This document shows, one piece after another, positions 27,146-35,304 of a stretch of DNA of 64,000 nucleotides. Position 1 is the stretch's first letter; each line of letters opens with the position of its first letter. The stretch is from the NCBI RefSeq assembly GCF_001693415.1, contig NZ_MAKX01000001.1, positions 1,382,047 through 1,446,046 of the forward strand. Reading direction: 5' to 3'. Under the pieces are notes generated by a model. That model saw nothing but the letters and a program-made list of their open reading frames with translations. It did no database searches and was not told where the DNA came from. Source of the stretch: Tenacibaculum soleae. GTDB lineage: Bacteria > Bacteroidota > Bacteroidia > Flavobacteriales > Flavobacteriaceae. A program made the translations under genes and the position numbers.

Positions 27146-27670
27146 TTACCAATCTTCTTTTTTAAGTTCTTTAATGGTAAATTTATCTGTAAAATGCTGA
27201 TCGTATATTTTTAAGCCTTTTTTATGTGTTTTGGCTGTTTTTATTTTGTTTTTTCTTACAACGTATTCTTCTAAGTTCATTCTTACACCAGTATTCATAG
27301 TTGCAGAAGTTAATTTGGTTATGGTTACTCGGTATTTGTAGTTTTTAAAATCTATCTTTACAAGATGGCTGTTTGTTTGTTGTATGTAAAATGCTGTAAA
27401 TAAAGATTTACCGCCATATTTTTTAAAATTAATACTTTCATTTTCAACATTAAAAGTTATATTTTGTTTTGTTTCGTTTAAATTTTTTGATATAAGTTCT
27501 AGTAGTAGTTTATCTTTAAATTGTTTTTTAGAATCTTCTTTTGTTGTTTCAAAAACCTTTTGCCAAAAAATATTTCCATTTTCAGTTTTGAAGTTGTAAA
27601 GACTGTCAGCGTATTTTTGGCTGTATAAATTTGTTGTTACTAGTAATGCTATTATAATTATATTTTTCAT
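27146..27670 (-). CDS. Secreted hypothetical protein in the lysogeny module
   Basis: A 174-residue protein with signal peptide MKNIIIIALLVTTNLYSQ. The mature part is Lys-rich and looks mixed alpha/beta; I recognise no family. It lies between integrase and repressor on the repressor strand, ten bases after the repressor gene, so it is probably expressed from the lysogen with the repressor. That position and the export signal make it a candidate lysogenic-conversion gene. Its stop codon directly abuts the integrase stop on the other strand. Confidence 0.7.
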   Translation of the reverse strand: MKNIIIIALLVTTNLYSQKYADSLYNFKTENGNIFWQKVFETTKEDSKKQFKDKLLLELISKNLNETKQNITFNVENESINFKKYGGKSLFTAFYIQQTNSHLVKIDFKNYKYRVTITKLTSATMNTGVRMNLEEYVVRKNKIKTAKTHKKGLKIYDQHFTDKFTIKELKKEDW

Positions 27671-27679
27671 AGGGTAAAT

Positions 27680-28357
27680 TTAAAACAAATAACTAGATGC
27701 TTGTACTTTAAATAGGTTTAATATTAATGTTTTTTTTATTTGTTGTGGCGGAAACTCGTTTTTTTTGCTATCTGATGGTTTGCTAATTAGTGTAAAGTAA
27801 TCTTCATTTTTACCTGCGGTAATTATTTTAATCATGCGGTAATTGTCTTTTGTTACAATTGCATAAATTTCGCCAAATGGTAAAAACTCCTGCCAATTTT
27901 CAATCTTAACAATTCCGATGGCGTCGCCGTGTTTAATTATTTTTGCCATACTTTGTCCAGAAGCGCGAATTACATAATCACAGCCGTTAAAAAATGGGTG
28001 TTTTATAAAACTAGTAGGTTGTAATTGTTGGCTTTGTGTAAAATCTTCAAATCCTGCTGCAAATTCTACATCGTAATATGGTACGCCTTGCTGGTAGGTT
28101 GCAGGTGGTTCGGCGGCTTGTGGTTGTTTGTGTTCTTCTTTTATTTCTAAAGATCCTTTTGTGCCTGTTATAGTTTCTTCTAAATAATCTAAAATAATAT
28201 TTAAGGTTTTGCGGCGTGGTTTTATAGTGTCGTCGTTTAAAATATTGTAAGCTGTTTTATTGCTAACAGGTGTGTTTTCTCCTATTTGATATGATGAAAT
28301 ATCGTTATCTGAAGCTATTTCACGTATTAATTTAATTAAATCTTTATCCTTTATCAT
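27680..28357 (-). CDS. CI/LexA-like prophage repressor (HTH plus S24 peptidase)
   Basis: Master repressor of the lytic genes. Residues 1-60 hold a helix-turn-helix (ISSYQIGENTPVSNKTAYNIL), and a Gln/Pro-rich linker follows. Residues 95-225 are an S24 self-cleavage domain with Ser 136 in ASGQSMAK, the likely catalytic Lys 177 in YRMIKII, and an Ala101-Gly102 bond as the probable cleavage site. RecA-stimulated self-cleavage after DNA damage is the known mode for this class, so this prophage is predicted to be SOS-inducible. Its operators are probably the palindromes in 28383-28426. Confidence 0.9.
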   Translation of the reverse strand: MIKDKDLIKLIREIASDNDISSYQIGENTPVSNKTAYNILNDDTIKPRRKTLNIILDYLEETITGTKGSLEIKEEHKQPQAAEPPATYQQGVPYYDVEFAAGFEDFTQSQQLQPTSFIKHPFFNGCDYVIRASGQSMAKIIKHGDAIGIVKIENWQEFLPFGEIYAIVTKDNYRMIKIITAGKNEDYFTLISKPSDSKKNEFPPQQIKKTLILNLFKVQASSYLF

Positions 28358-28382
28358 ATTGATTTACAGTTATATATGCTTG

Positions 28383-28426
28383 ATTACATTAAATATTAAT
28401 GTAATTACTTGTAAATTACCTGTAAT
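28383..28426. promoter_or_regulatory. Repressor operator cluster
   Basis: Three palindromes lie between the repressor and the Cro-like gene: a perfect 10-bp inverted repeat ATTACATTAA/TTAATGTAAT (28383-28405, 3-base spacer), TTACTTGTAA (28405-28414) and ATTACCTGTAAT (28415-28426). All use ATTAC/GTAAT half-sites. Two of them overlap the rightward promoter. Confidence 0.78.
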
Positions 28427-28440
28427 TTACTTTATATTTG
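28409..28440 (+). promoter_or_regulatory. Rightward early lytic promoter
   Basis: TTG (28409-28411) and TATATTTG (28433-28440) with a 21-base spacer. The TTG lies inside one operator and the next operator fills the spacer, as expected for a repressed phage early promoter. Confidence 0.75.
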
Positions 28441-28519
28441 TAACGTAGAGAACGTCGCTTCATCAAAATTACAAAATAAATAATTAGTAGCGATGTTCAC
28501 ATCTTAAAATACTACAAAT

Positions 28520-28771
28520 ATGGTATCAGTGAATTTAAAAGGAAGTAAAAAATTTAAAGAGAGTTTACCGTATGGTACAATTAAAATGATTACAGCAGCT
28601 TTTGGGTATAAAAGTGCAAGTACTGTTGGTGAAATGCTAGGTGGTAAAAAAAATGAAAATCCGCAGGTAATGCAATGTGCTAAGGATATTAAAATGGCAT
28701 ATGATGAATGTGGTTTTGAGAAAAAAAGAAAATTAATTTTAAAAACCTATAAAAATGGACTTATCAAGTAG
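28520..28771 (+). CDS. Cro-like small DNA-binding protein
   Basis: An 83-residue basic protein, first gene of the early operon. The stretch YGTIKMITAAFGYKSASTVG followed by EMLGGKKNENPQVMQCAKDI has the spacing of a helix-turn-helix with a short wing. Its position opposite the repressor is that of Cro. The evidence for DNA binding is pattern only; overlap with the next gene (17 bases) supports translation as an operon. Confidence 0.65.
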   Translation: MVSVNLKGSKKFKESLPYGTIKMITAAFGYKSASTVGEMLGGKKNENPQVMQCAKDIKMAYDECGFEKKRKLILKTYKNGLIK

Positions 28772-29075
28772 GGAATTGCAGGTTGCGGGTTTAATTGCTC
28801 GTGAATATGCCGAAAAGGAAATTGCAGATAAATTGTGTATTAGCCCGTTAACAGTACATACGCATGCAAAAAATATCCGTAAAAAGATTGGCGCAAAAAA
28901 TAATGTAGGTATTGCAACACGATATTTATTGTCTTTAGATCAGCCAAAATCTTTTATACCTGGTATGTTCTTTTTGTTGTTGCAGTTTTTTATGGTAATA
29001 AATGCATCCGATGTGGACATGCGTAAACCGATGAATGCTAATAGGGTTAAAAGAGTTAAAAGATATGTTGTGTAA
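28755..29075 (+). CDS. LuxR-type HTH protein with hydrophobic tail
   Basis: Residues 1-60 are a clear LuxR/GerE helix-turn-helix: SSRELQVAGLIAREYAEKEI, ADKLCISPLTVHTHAKNIRK. No receiver or ligand domain precedes it. Residues 72-92 (FIPGMFFLLLQFFMVINA) are hydrophobic enough to be a membrane segment. An early phage gene of this type could activate or divert transcription, but its target is unknown. It overlaps both neighbours. Confidence 0.78.
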   Translation: MDLSSRELQVAGLIAREYAEKEIADKLCISPLTVHTHAKNIRKKIGAKNNVGIATRYLLSLDQPKSFIPGMFFLLLQFFMVINASDVDMRKPMNANRVKRVKRYVV

Positions 29076-29277
29076 TACAAAAAATAGAGCTTATAAGTTA
29101 AAGGCAAGGTTTGTTAGTTTGGGGTTTAAAAGATTAAACGCGTTTTTTTATATATGTAAGTCTTTAAAGGTTGATGTTGCAGGAATGTCTTTAATTGAAT
29201 TTTGGAACATTCAAAAAGCAGATGCTGAAACGTTGTTGAAAATTGAAAATGTAATAACTATTTTAAAAAATGAATAG
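29035..29277 (+). CDS. Small hypothetical early phage protein
   Basis: An 80-residue, helical, basic protein (ELKDMLCNTKNRAYKLKARF). The ATG at 29035 gives a 41-base overlap with the LuxR-type gene; a second ATG at 29065 would shorten the overlap to 11 bases and may be the real start. No family recognised. Confidence 0.55.
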   Translation: MLIGLKELKDMLCNTKNRAYKLKARFVSLGFKRLNAFFYICKSLKVDVAGMSLIEFWNIQKADAETLLKIENVITILKNE

Positions 29278-29578
29278 TGAAGAATTAACAACATACCTGC
29301 AAAAAAACAACTTACTGTTGGTTAACAAAGATGCTTTGTTGGATTTAATGGTAGAAGTTAATTTAAAAACTAAGGTTGATAAGCGTGTAAAATGGTTAAC
29401 GCAGCGTGATGTAATTGCAAAATATGGCGTTACTAGGCATTGGTTAACCCTTGCAGAGAAAAACGAAAAATCGCCTTTAAAAGTTAAAAAAGGAGCTTAT
29501 AAAACGGCAAAGAAAAAATATAACGAGCAATCGGTAATTGATACCCAAAATTGGCAGTATGAAATTAGCAATTGTTAA
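29270..29578 (+). CDS. Excisionase/winged-HTH-like phage protein
   Basis: A 102-residue protein with an N-terminal helix (EELTTYLQKNNLLLVNKDAL) and a MerR/Xis-type winged helix (VKWLTQRDVIAKYGVTRHWL, then SPLKVKKGAYKTAKKKY). Such proteins act as excisionases or accessory regulators in phages. It has no catalytic features. It overlaps the preceding and following genes. Confidence 0.65.
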   Translation: MNSEELTTYLQKNNLLLVNKDALLDLMVEVNLKTKVDKRVKWLTQRDVIAKYGVTRHWLTLAEKNEKSPLKVKKGAYKTAKKKYNEQSVIDTQNWQYEISNC

Positions 29579-29738
29579 AATTAAAAATAAAATGAAGTTT
29601 CATTTAGGTGAAGATAATTTAGATCAGAATTGTAAAGTTGGTAAAACTTACCCGGTAAAGTGTGGTGACAAATTATGCAATCCGCAGCCAGAGTTTGATA
29701 TGGTAGAATCTTGTAAAAAATGTAAAAAATGGCAGTAG
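29559..29738 (+). CDS. Small four-cysteine protein
   Basis: Start at ATG 29559 (59 residues) is preferred to TTG 29538. The protein ends with a zinc-ribbon-like set of Cys residues: NCKVGKTYPVKCGDKLCN, then ESCKKCKKW. It may bind zinc. It overlaps the previous gene by 20 bases. Function unknown. Confidence 0.55.
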   Translation: MKLAIVKIKNKMKFHLGEDNLDQNCKVGKTYPVKCGDKLCNPQPEFDMVESCKKCKKWQ

Positions 29739-29884
29739 AAGAAAAAAAGAAATTACCGTTTTGGAAAACAAATGTGCATCCTATTCTTGGTTATCGTGTG
29801 TCCTATCGTCCGGTAATATCACATGGTTTTGCTAACGAGAATAATAATGCAGTGCCTTTGTCTAATAGTTATAGAGGTTATTAA
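29729..29884 (+). CDS. 51-residue hypothetical protein
   Basis: ATG 29729 to TAA 29882 gives 51 residues (MAVEEKKKLPFWKTNVHPIL...). It overlaps the preceding gene by 10 bases and ends three bases before the next start, filling the operon without a gap, which supports it as a gene. No family recognised. Confidence 0.5.
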   Translation: MAVEEKKKLPFWKTNVHPILGYRVSYRPVISHGFANENNNAVPLSNSYRGY

Positions 29885-29887
29885 ATT

Positions 29888-30835
29888 ATGGCAAAATCGC
29901 ATTCTTTTTCAGTTGATGTAGCTGCAGCATATAATGTTGATGTAGCTTTAATGTTGCAGCATTTTTGTTTTTGGTACGAAAAAGTTGTTTCAGATGGTAT
30001 TAATAAGCATAAAAATGAACATTGGGTGCGGCTAAAATTAACGCAATTACATCATCAGTTTCCGTATTGGGGCGAAAGTAAGGTTAGGCATTTAGTTGAT
30101 AAAATGATTGCTTTAAAGCTTATTAAAAAGGATGAGTTTAACGAGCGAAAAAACGACCGAACAAAGTGGTATACTTTAACAAAAAAAGCGAAGCAAATTT
30201 TAAACATTTTACCGCAAAATTATAGTGAAAAAGTACCTGAAAAAACACCTAAAAATGTGACTGCCGAAATTGGCAATTACTTGACTGCCGAAATTGACAG
30301 TCCGACTGCCGAAATTGGCAACTCTATTAATAAGGAAGTAGTTATAAAATATAGTTACTTATTATTAGAAAAGAAGTTGAATGAAAATTTAAGTTTATTA
30401 GAAATAATAGCAATGCAAAACAGGTTAAAATTAATCACTGTAAAAAACCAAATAAAAACATTTGTAAAGCAATCGATTTCGGTGGGTGAATTTTACAACA
30501 ATGATAGAGAATTATTTAAGCATTTTCAGAATTGGATTCGTACACAAAAATTAACAGATGTAAATCTTGAAGATGAATTGAATTGGTTTTTAAAAATGTT
30601 TAATAAAATATCAAATAGAGATTTTAAAATTACAGATGCTTTAACGCAAAGTTTTGCAAAACAATTTGCAGTTGGTTTTTCGGGTGATGAAATGGCTAAA
30701 GCGGTTAAAAATTTATATAGCAGCTCGGTGGCAAACAAATTTCATTTGCAGCATAATTTCAAATTTGCAACACCAGAGTATTTATTGAAGGATGATAATT
30801 TAAACAAGTATTTAAACTTTAAAAATGGCAACTAA
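29888..30835 (+). CDS. Phage replication initiation/organizer protein
   Basis: A 315-residue protein whose first 110 residues form a winged-helix DNA-binding domain (FSVDVAAAYNVDVALMLQHF, GESKVRHLVDKMIALKLIKK, KWYTLTKKAK). A flexible linker contains three near-copies of TAEIGN/TAEIDS (about 127-145). The C-terminal half is helical. This matches phage replisome organizers (DnaD-like) found just before helicase genes. It overlaps the next gene by 11 bases. Confidence 0.72.
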   Translation: MAKSHSFSVDVAAAYNVDVALMLQHFCFWYEKVVSDGINKHKNEHWVRLKLTQLHHQFPYWGESKVRHLVDKMIALKLIKKDEFNERKNDRTKWYTLTKKAKQILNILPQNYSEKVPEKTPKNVTAEIGNYLTAEIDSPTAEIGNSINKEVVIKYSYLLLEKKLNENLSLLEIIAMQNRLKLITVKNQIKTFVKQSISVGEFYNNDRELFKHFQNWIRTQKLTDVNLEDELNWFLKMFNKISNRDFKITDALTQSFAKQFAVGFSGDEMAKAVKNLYSSSVANKFHLQHNFKFATPEYLLKDDNLNKYLNFKNGN

Positions 30836-31331
30836 ACTACAATATCATAAAAATAAAATTGCAGATGCAAAAAACTTTTGGGATGTAAAGCGTGCCGGTG
30901 AGCGTTTGTTGTGGCGTTTCGGTTTAGATAAGCCATTTAAACCAAATGCAGATGATGAAATGGCGTTGCGTTCGGTTTTAGCTTGGGTTAACAGGGCATC
31001 AAGTGATGCGGTTAGTAATAACCAGTTGTTTGCAAAATTGTATATATATCAATTAAACCAGGCAATCAGATACCATGAAACAACTGTGTTTGAAGAGTTG
31101 GTGCAGTTAGAGTTGTCTAAGGTTTTAGATACGCCGTTGCATTTGTTTTACGATGCTTTTATCGGTGATTTGTATGGTAATCAGTTAAACAGGATATCAG
31201 AAGTTTCATCAAGAAAGGAAAAGCTGGAAGTTGTAAAGTATGCGCAAAGATTTAAAGAAACTTACAGCAAAGATTATGTTACTGCTAAGTTAGATGAAAT
31301 GATTGTTAATGCTTTAAATCGATTTAGTTAA
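30825..31331 (+). CDS. Hypothetical protein, candidate helicase loader
   Basis: A 168-residue, mostly helical protein (NFWDVKRAGERLLWRFGLDK, SNNQLFAKLYIYQLNQAIRY). It sits between the replication-organizer gene and the ATPase gene, overlapping both, so a helicase-loader or primosomal role is plausible from position only. No family recognised. Confidence 0.6.
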   Translation: MATKLQYHKNKIADAKNFWDVKRAGERLLWRFGLDKPFKPNADDEMALRSVLAWVNRASSDAVSNNQLFAKLYIYQLNQAIRYHETTVFEELVQLELSKVLDTPLHLFYDAFIGDLYGNQLNRISEVSSRKEKLEVVKYAQRFKETYSKDYVTAKLDEMIVNALNRFS

Positions 31332-32155
31332 TGTTTGATTTAGATAAAAATAAAGCTGCAGAAGCTCCTGAAAATGATAATGCTGATTTTTTAAAAGATG
31401 TATTAGCGAAGCGAGTTAAGTCAACTGATAAGATAAAGCAAAACGAGTATTTGTTGCGTATTGATAATACAAATAAGTTTTCGAAAGGAAATATTAGTGG
31501 TTGGATAGGTTTGGCGAAATCAAAAAAAACATTTGCGTTAACAATGTTTGTATCTGCATTAGTTGGTAATTTAAAGTTGTATTCTAAATTCAATGCTAAC
31601 GCGTCTGCGAAAGTGTTGTATATAGATACAGAGCAGTCGCCAAGTGATGTGCAAAAAATAACTAAGCGAGTTAAGGCGCTGGTTGGTGATGAGGATGCTT
31701 TGTTTATGTATGGTCTGCGTCCGTTAAGTCCAAAGCAACGAATTGAAGCGATTGGTTTGTTGTTGGAACAACATAAAATTGATGTGTTGGTTTTAGATGG
31801 TGTTCGTGATTTGGTGATGGATATAAATAATGCTGTTGAATCTACCGAAGTGATGACGTTGTTAATGCGTTGGTCGTTTGATTATGATATTCATATAGCT
31901 ACGGTGTTACATCAAAACAAAGGTGATGGTAATTCTCGTGGTCACATTGGTACTGAGTTAAATAACAAATCTGAAACTATTATAAGAATTACACGCGATG
32001 AAACAGATACGTCAGTAAGTTATATTGAAGAGGTTTTTGGTCGTGGTAAAGGATTTGAGAAGTTTGCGTTTTGTGTAAACGAAAAAGGTTTGCCGGAAGT
32101 AACTGAAATTGGTTATGGATCGTTAGATGTAGAAACAGCGCCATGGGAAAAATAA
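31331..32155 (+). CDS. RecA-fold ATPase, RepA-like helicase
   Basis: A 274-residue P-loop ATPase. Walker A-like GLAKSKKT lies at about 60-67, a strand with an acidic end at VLYIDTEQSPSDVQK, and Walker B at IDVLVLDGVRDLV (about 150). A sensor-like segment HIATVLHQNKGDGNSRGHIG follows. This order is typical of hexameric RepA/Gp4-type replicative helicases in phages. The stop/start overlap with the gene before (TAATG) indicates translational coupling. Confidence 0.82.
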   Translation: MFDLDKNKAAEAPENDNADFLKDVLAKRVKSTDKIKQNEYLLRIDNTNKFSKGNISGWIGLAKSKKTFALTMFVSALVGNLKLYSKFNANASAKVLYIDTEQSPSDVQKITKRVKALVGDEDALFMYGLRPLSPKQRIEAIGLLLEQHKIDVLVLDGVRDLVMDINNAVESTEVMTLLMRWSFDYDIHIATVLHQNKGDGNSRGHIGTELNNKSETIIRITRDETDTSVSYIEEVFGRGKGFEKFAFCVNEKGLPEVTEIGYGSLDVETAPWEK

Positions 32156-32382
32156 TAGAGAAACAAATTGATATCAACTCTGCAATGAGTACTTGCATTC
32201 GTTCGGGTGTAAAAGTATATCCGGTTCCTGTTGGTCGTTTGTTTGCTATTGAAGTAGAGAAGCACGACGGAAGTAAAAAGAGATATGATGAATTGGTAAC
32301 ATCAAAAGATGTTGCTAGAGCACAGCGTAAAACGTACATCGCTTATGCTAGGTTAATTTTAAAAACAAAACAAGATGCCTAA
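32143..32382 (+). CDS. Small basic hypothetical phage protein
   Basis: 79 residues, with a beta-rich core (VKVYPVPVGRLFAIEVEKHDG) and a basic helix (VTSKDVARAQRKTYIAYARLI). It overlaps the helicase by 13 bases and the HNH gene by 8 bases. No family recognised. Confidence 0.55.
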   Translation: MGKIIEKQIDINSAMSTCIRSGVKVYPVPVGRLFAIEVEKHDGSKKRYDELVTSKDVARAQRKTYIAYARLILKTKQDA

Positions 32383-32692
32383 TGTACCAATAGTAAAGAA
32401 AAAACCATGGTCAACAGATCGCGTGCAGCATCGCAGGGTAAAAGATATGCGTTGGTTTTACAACAGTCGTAAGTGGCGAAAGTTTAGTAAAGATTATAAA
32501 CAGCGTAATCCGTTGTGTGTGTTCTGCGAGCAGGAAGGAATTGTAAAGCAATCCGCAGTAACAGATCACATTGATGTTTATGAGGTGGCACCGCATGGTT
32601 TTGATTTAGATAATTTGCAAGATAAATACATGCAACCGCTTTGTAAAAAGCATCATAATAGCAAATCTGGGCGCGAAGCGCACGGTAAATAA
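32375..32692 (+). CDS. HNH endonuclease next to terminase
   Basis: A 105-residue HNH nuclease. Zinc-binding CVFC (about 49-52) and CKKHHNSKSG flank the active-site motif AVTDHIDVYE. HNH proteins placed just before the terminase genes are part of the packaging apparatus in many cos-type HK97-like phages, where they are needed for specific terminase cleavage. That role is inferred here from position. Confidence 0.85.
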   Translation: MPNVPIVKKKPWSTDRVQHRRVKDMRWFYNSRKWRKFSKDYKQRNPLCVFCEQEGIVKQSAVTDHIDVYEVAPHGFDLDNLQDKYMQPLCKKHHNSKSGREAHGK

Positions 32693-32803
32693 TAATAAAA
32701 GCAGGGGTATGGGGTAAAATCGACAAAGGTTAAACCCGATGTACATCGCCTGTTAGTTGGAATTTTAGTTGTAGTAAAAATAAAAGTAAAGGGGGGTAAC
32801 GAT
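32693..32803. other. HNH-terminase gap with 12-bp palindrome (candidate cos region)
   Basis: This 111-base non-coding gap contains the perfect palindrome CGATGTACATCG (32737-32748). In cos phages the cohesive-end site often lies just before the small terminase gene. A purine-rich GGGGGG run ends six bases before the terS ATG, unusual for this Shine-Dalgarno-poor lineage. Confidence 0.4.
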
Positions 32804-33307
32804 ATGGAGGCTAAAAAGTTAGAGGTAAAATATAATGGTATTGGTAAGGTTAAAAACCTGAATCCAGAGCAGAAAAAGTTGTACGAAATTTTGTTAAAGG
32901 TTCCTGCTCCGCCAAAAGATTTTAATTTATCAAAGGATCAGAAGAAATGGTGGTATTGGTTTGGTAAAGAGTTTTTATCAACTAAAAAATTAGTAAAAGG
33001 TGATTTGTTGCATTTGCAAAATGCTGCTTTTTGTATGGATCAGAGAAATAAGATTGTTGCAAAAATTAATCAAATGAATTTAGCCGATGAAGATGGTGTT
33101 GCTGGTTGGGTTCAGGAGTTTAAGAACGGAACAAATAACATTACTGGTTACCAAAGTTCGTATGATAAGGCTACAAAGCAGTTAGATGATATTTCGCAAT
33201 ATTTTGGTTTATCGTTTGCACATCGCCAAAAAATAAATAATCCGTCTGCAGGAAGTAATGGCCAGTTAAATTTATTAGATCAGATTAATGAAATGTTAAA
33301 TCAATAA
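32804..33307 (+). CDS. terS: Terminase small subunit, P27 family
   Basis: Recognises phage DNA for packaging. The 167 residues include the P27-type signature: LKVPAPPKDFNLSKDQKKWW near residue 35, LVKGDLLHLQNAAFCMDQRN (about 65-85) and QLDDISQYFGLSFAHRQKI near the end. Position just before the large subunit supports the call. Confidence 0.87.
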   Translation: MEAKKLEVKYNGIGKVKNLNPEQKKLYEILLKVPAPPKDFNLSKDQKKWWYWFGKEFLSTKKLVKGDLLHLQNAAFCMDQRNKIVAKINQMNLADEDGVAGWVQEFKNGTNNITGYQSSYDKATKQLDDISQYFGLSFAHRQKINNPSAGSNGQLNLLDQINEMLNQ

Positions 33308-33310
33308 GCA

Positions 33311-33484
33311 ATGAATAAAGAATATTGGAAGTATTTAAAAGAGCATGATCCGATGCATTACAGTGAAATGAAGGGTGATCCAGTAACAGGTTTAGGTTCA
33401 GATTTCGGCGGTGGATTAGCTTTTATAGCATTTGTGGCGTTTCTTTTAGCGATCGGTTTTTTAATAGGTGTTGTTTTTGTGTAA
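33311..33484 (+). CDS. 57-residue single-span membrane protein
   Basis: ATG 33311 to TAA 33482. It has a polar N-terminus and a C-terminal membrane helix (GGLAFIAFVAFLLAIGFLIG). It fits exactly between the terminase subunits. Function unknown; a small membrane protein at this place could concern superinfection or be a minor accessory. Confidence 0.6.
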   Translation: MNKEYWKYLKEHDPMHYSEMKGDPVTGLGSDFGGGLAFIAFVAFLLAIGFLIGVVFV

Positions 33485-33504
33485 AAAAAATAGGTTTAAT
33501 AAAA

Positions 33505-35241
33505 ATGCAGATACCAACAGAAATACAGCAATCAATACCGTTTCAATATGCGGCAGAGGTAAAATCGGGCAAAATTGTTACTGGTTTACGTATAAAGCAG
33601 GCAATTGATAGATTTTATAAATTAATAGAAGATGCTGATGCAAAAGGTTATTGGTTAGATTATAAAAAAGGCTTTGCTGTAATTCGGTTTTTCGAAAAAT
33701 TATTAAAACATACGAAAGGAAAATCAGCAGGTAAACCATTTTTACTATCACCGCATCAGCAATTCACATTGTTTAACATATACGCTTGGCAAACTTTAAA
33801 CGAATCAGGAGAGCCAATAAGATTAATTAGAAATGTTTATGAAAAGGTAGCTAAGAAAAACGGAAAAACAGCAGTAGAAGCAGCTGATGGTTTATTTTCA
33901 ATGGCGTTTGATGGTGAAGAAGGTGCAGAGGTTTATGTTGGTGCTACAAAAGAAGAACAGGCAAAACTGTGTTTTAACCAGGCATCAGAATTTATAAACA
34001 AAAGCGCGTTGTTGCAGGAATTGGGTTTTAGAGTGTACCAGAAAGAAATAAAGTTTTTACCAACCAATAGTTTTATGAAGCCGCTTGGTGGTGATAGTAA
34101 AACGCAGGATGGAATTAACAGCCACAAAACAATTATTGATGAGTACCATGCGCATCGTGATGATTCGGTAAAAGAAAATTTAGAATCATCATCGGCAGCA
34201 CGAAAGCAACCAATTACCAAAACAATAACAACAGCCGGAACAAACGTGCATGGCGTTTGTAAGAATTTCGAAGATAGTTGTATAAATATATTAGAAGGCG
34301 TATCAGAAGATGATACATTTTTAATTATGATACACGATTTAGATAAAGAAGATGATTGGGAAGATTCTAAAAATTGGATAAAAGCCAATCCAAATATGGG
34401 CGTAACTGTTTCATTAGATTTTATGGAAAAAGAATTTCAGAAAGCCAAGAATCAGCCAAGTAAAATACCCAACTTTAAAACAAAGCATTTAAATATGTGG
34501 GTAGATGGCGTAAGTGAGTGGATTCCGTCAAAATATTGGAACGAATGTATGCAGCCAATACAAGAAGAAAACTTTGCAAAATTAGGTAATTGTGGTGGGT
34601 TAGATTTATCAACCACAACAGATATTACAGCCTATGCCATGATTAGTAATCCAGATGCAAATGGAGTTCGAGATTTAAAAGTTTGGTGTTTTTGTCCGAA
34701 AGAAACAATAGAAAAACGAAGCAAAGAAGATCGCGTACCGTATCAATATTGGGCAAACCTAAAACGAGAAAATGCAGTAGATGAAAAAGATACCTATTTA
34801 ATAGCTACTGAAGGAAATATGGTTGATTATTCCGAGGTTGAAAAAGTAGTAATTAATCAATACTACAAAAACACAACAAAGCACGTAGAGTATGATCGCA
34901 AGTTTTCAGGAAGTTTGGTGCAAAACTTAATGGCCGAAAATATAGAATTGTCGCCATTTACGCAAACTTTAATGAATTACACCAGTCCAACCAAAGAGTT
35001 TATGCGGTTAGTAATGTCTGGTAAGTTAAGAGTTGGCAAAAATCCGATATTAAAATGGATGCTATCAGGTTGCGTTGCAATTACCGATACCAACGAAAAT
35101 ATAAGAATAGATAAATCTAGGTCCACAAAAAGAATAGATGGTATAATAGCATCAATAATGGCGTTGGCAGGTACTATGGCTATCGAAAAAGAATCAGAAA
35201 AAAGCATTTACAATAATCCTGATGTAGAAATAACATTTTAA
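33505..35241 (+). CDS. terL: Terminase large subunit
   Basis: ATP-driven packaging motor and nuclease, 578 residues. The N-terminal ATPase has a Walker A variant ending KKNGKT (Lys 121, Thr 122) and Walker B TIIDEYH (about 209-215). The C-terminal RNase-H-like nuclease begins with GGLDLSTTTDI and includes later acidic residues. Length and motifs fit the HK97/P27-associated group. It is followed not by the portal gene, as usual, but by 4.4 kb of small genes. Confidence 0.94.
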   Translation: MQIPTEIQQSIPFQYAAEVKSGKIVTGLRIKQAIDRFYKLIEDADAKGYWLDYKKGFAVIRFFEKLLKHTKGKSAGKPFLLSPHQQFTLFNIYAWQTLNESGEPIRLIRNVYEKVAKKNGKTAVEAADGLFSMAFDGEEGAEVYVGATKEEQAKLCFNQASEFINKSALLQELGFRVYQKEIKFLPTNSFMKPLGGDSKTQDGINSHKTIIDEYHAHRDDSVKENLESSSAARKQPITKTITTAGTNVHGVCKNFEDSCINILEGVSEDDTFLIMIHDLDKEDDWEDSKNWIKANPNMGVTVSLDFMEKEFQKAKNQPSKIPNFKTKHLNMWVDGVSEWIPSKYWNECMQPIQEENFAKLGNCGGLDLSTTTDITAYAMISNPDANGVRDLKVWCFCPKETIEKRSKEDRVPYQYWANLKRENAVDEKDTYLIATEGNMVDYSEVEKVVINQYYKNTTKHVEYDRKFSGSLVQNLMAENIELSPFTQTLMNYTSPTKEFMRLVMSGKLRVGKNPILKWMLSGCVAITDTNENIRIDKSRSTKRIDGIIASIMALAGTMAIEKESEKSIYNNPDVEITF

Positions 35242-35272
35242 AAGCATTAAACTAGCATGTAGGAACGCGGTG

Positions 35273-35304
35273 AACTCGCGAGCTATTAATTTAGTGAGCG
35301 AGTT
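35273..35304. repeat. AAC...GTT hairpin at the start of the accessory insert
   Basis: A perfect 7-bp stem, AACTCGC (35273-35279) with GCGAGTT (35298-35304), starts 32 bases after terL. Its AAC/GTT ends resemble those of the hairpins that separate the following genes. Confidence 0.5.
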
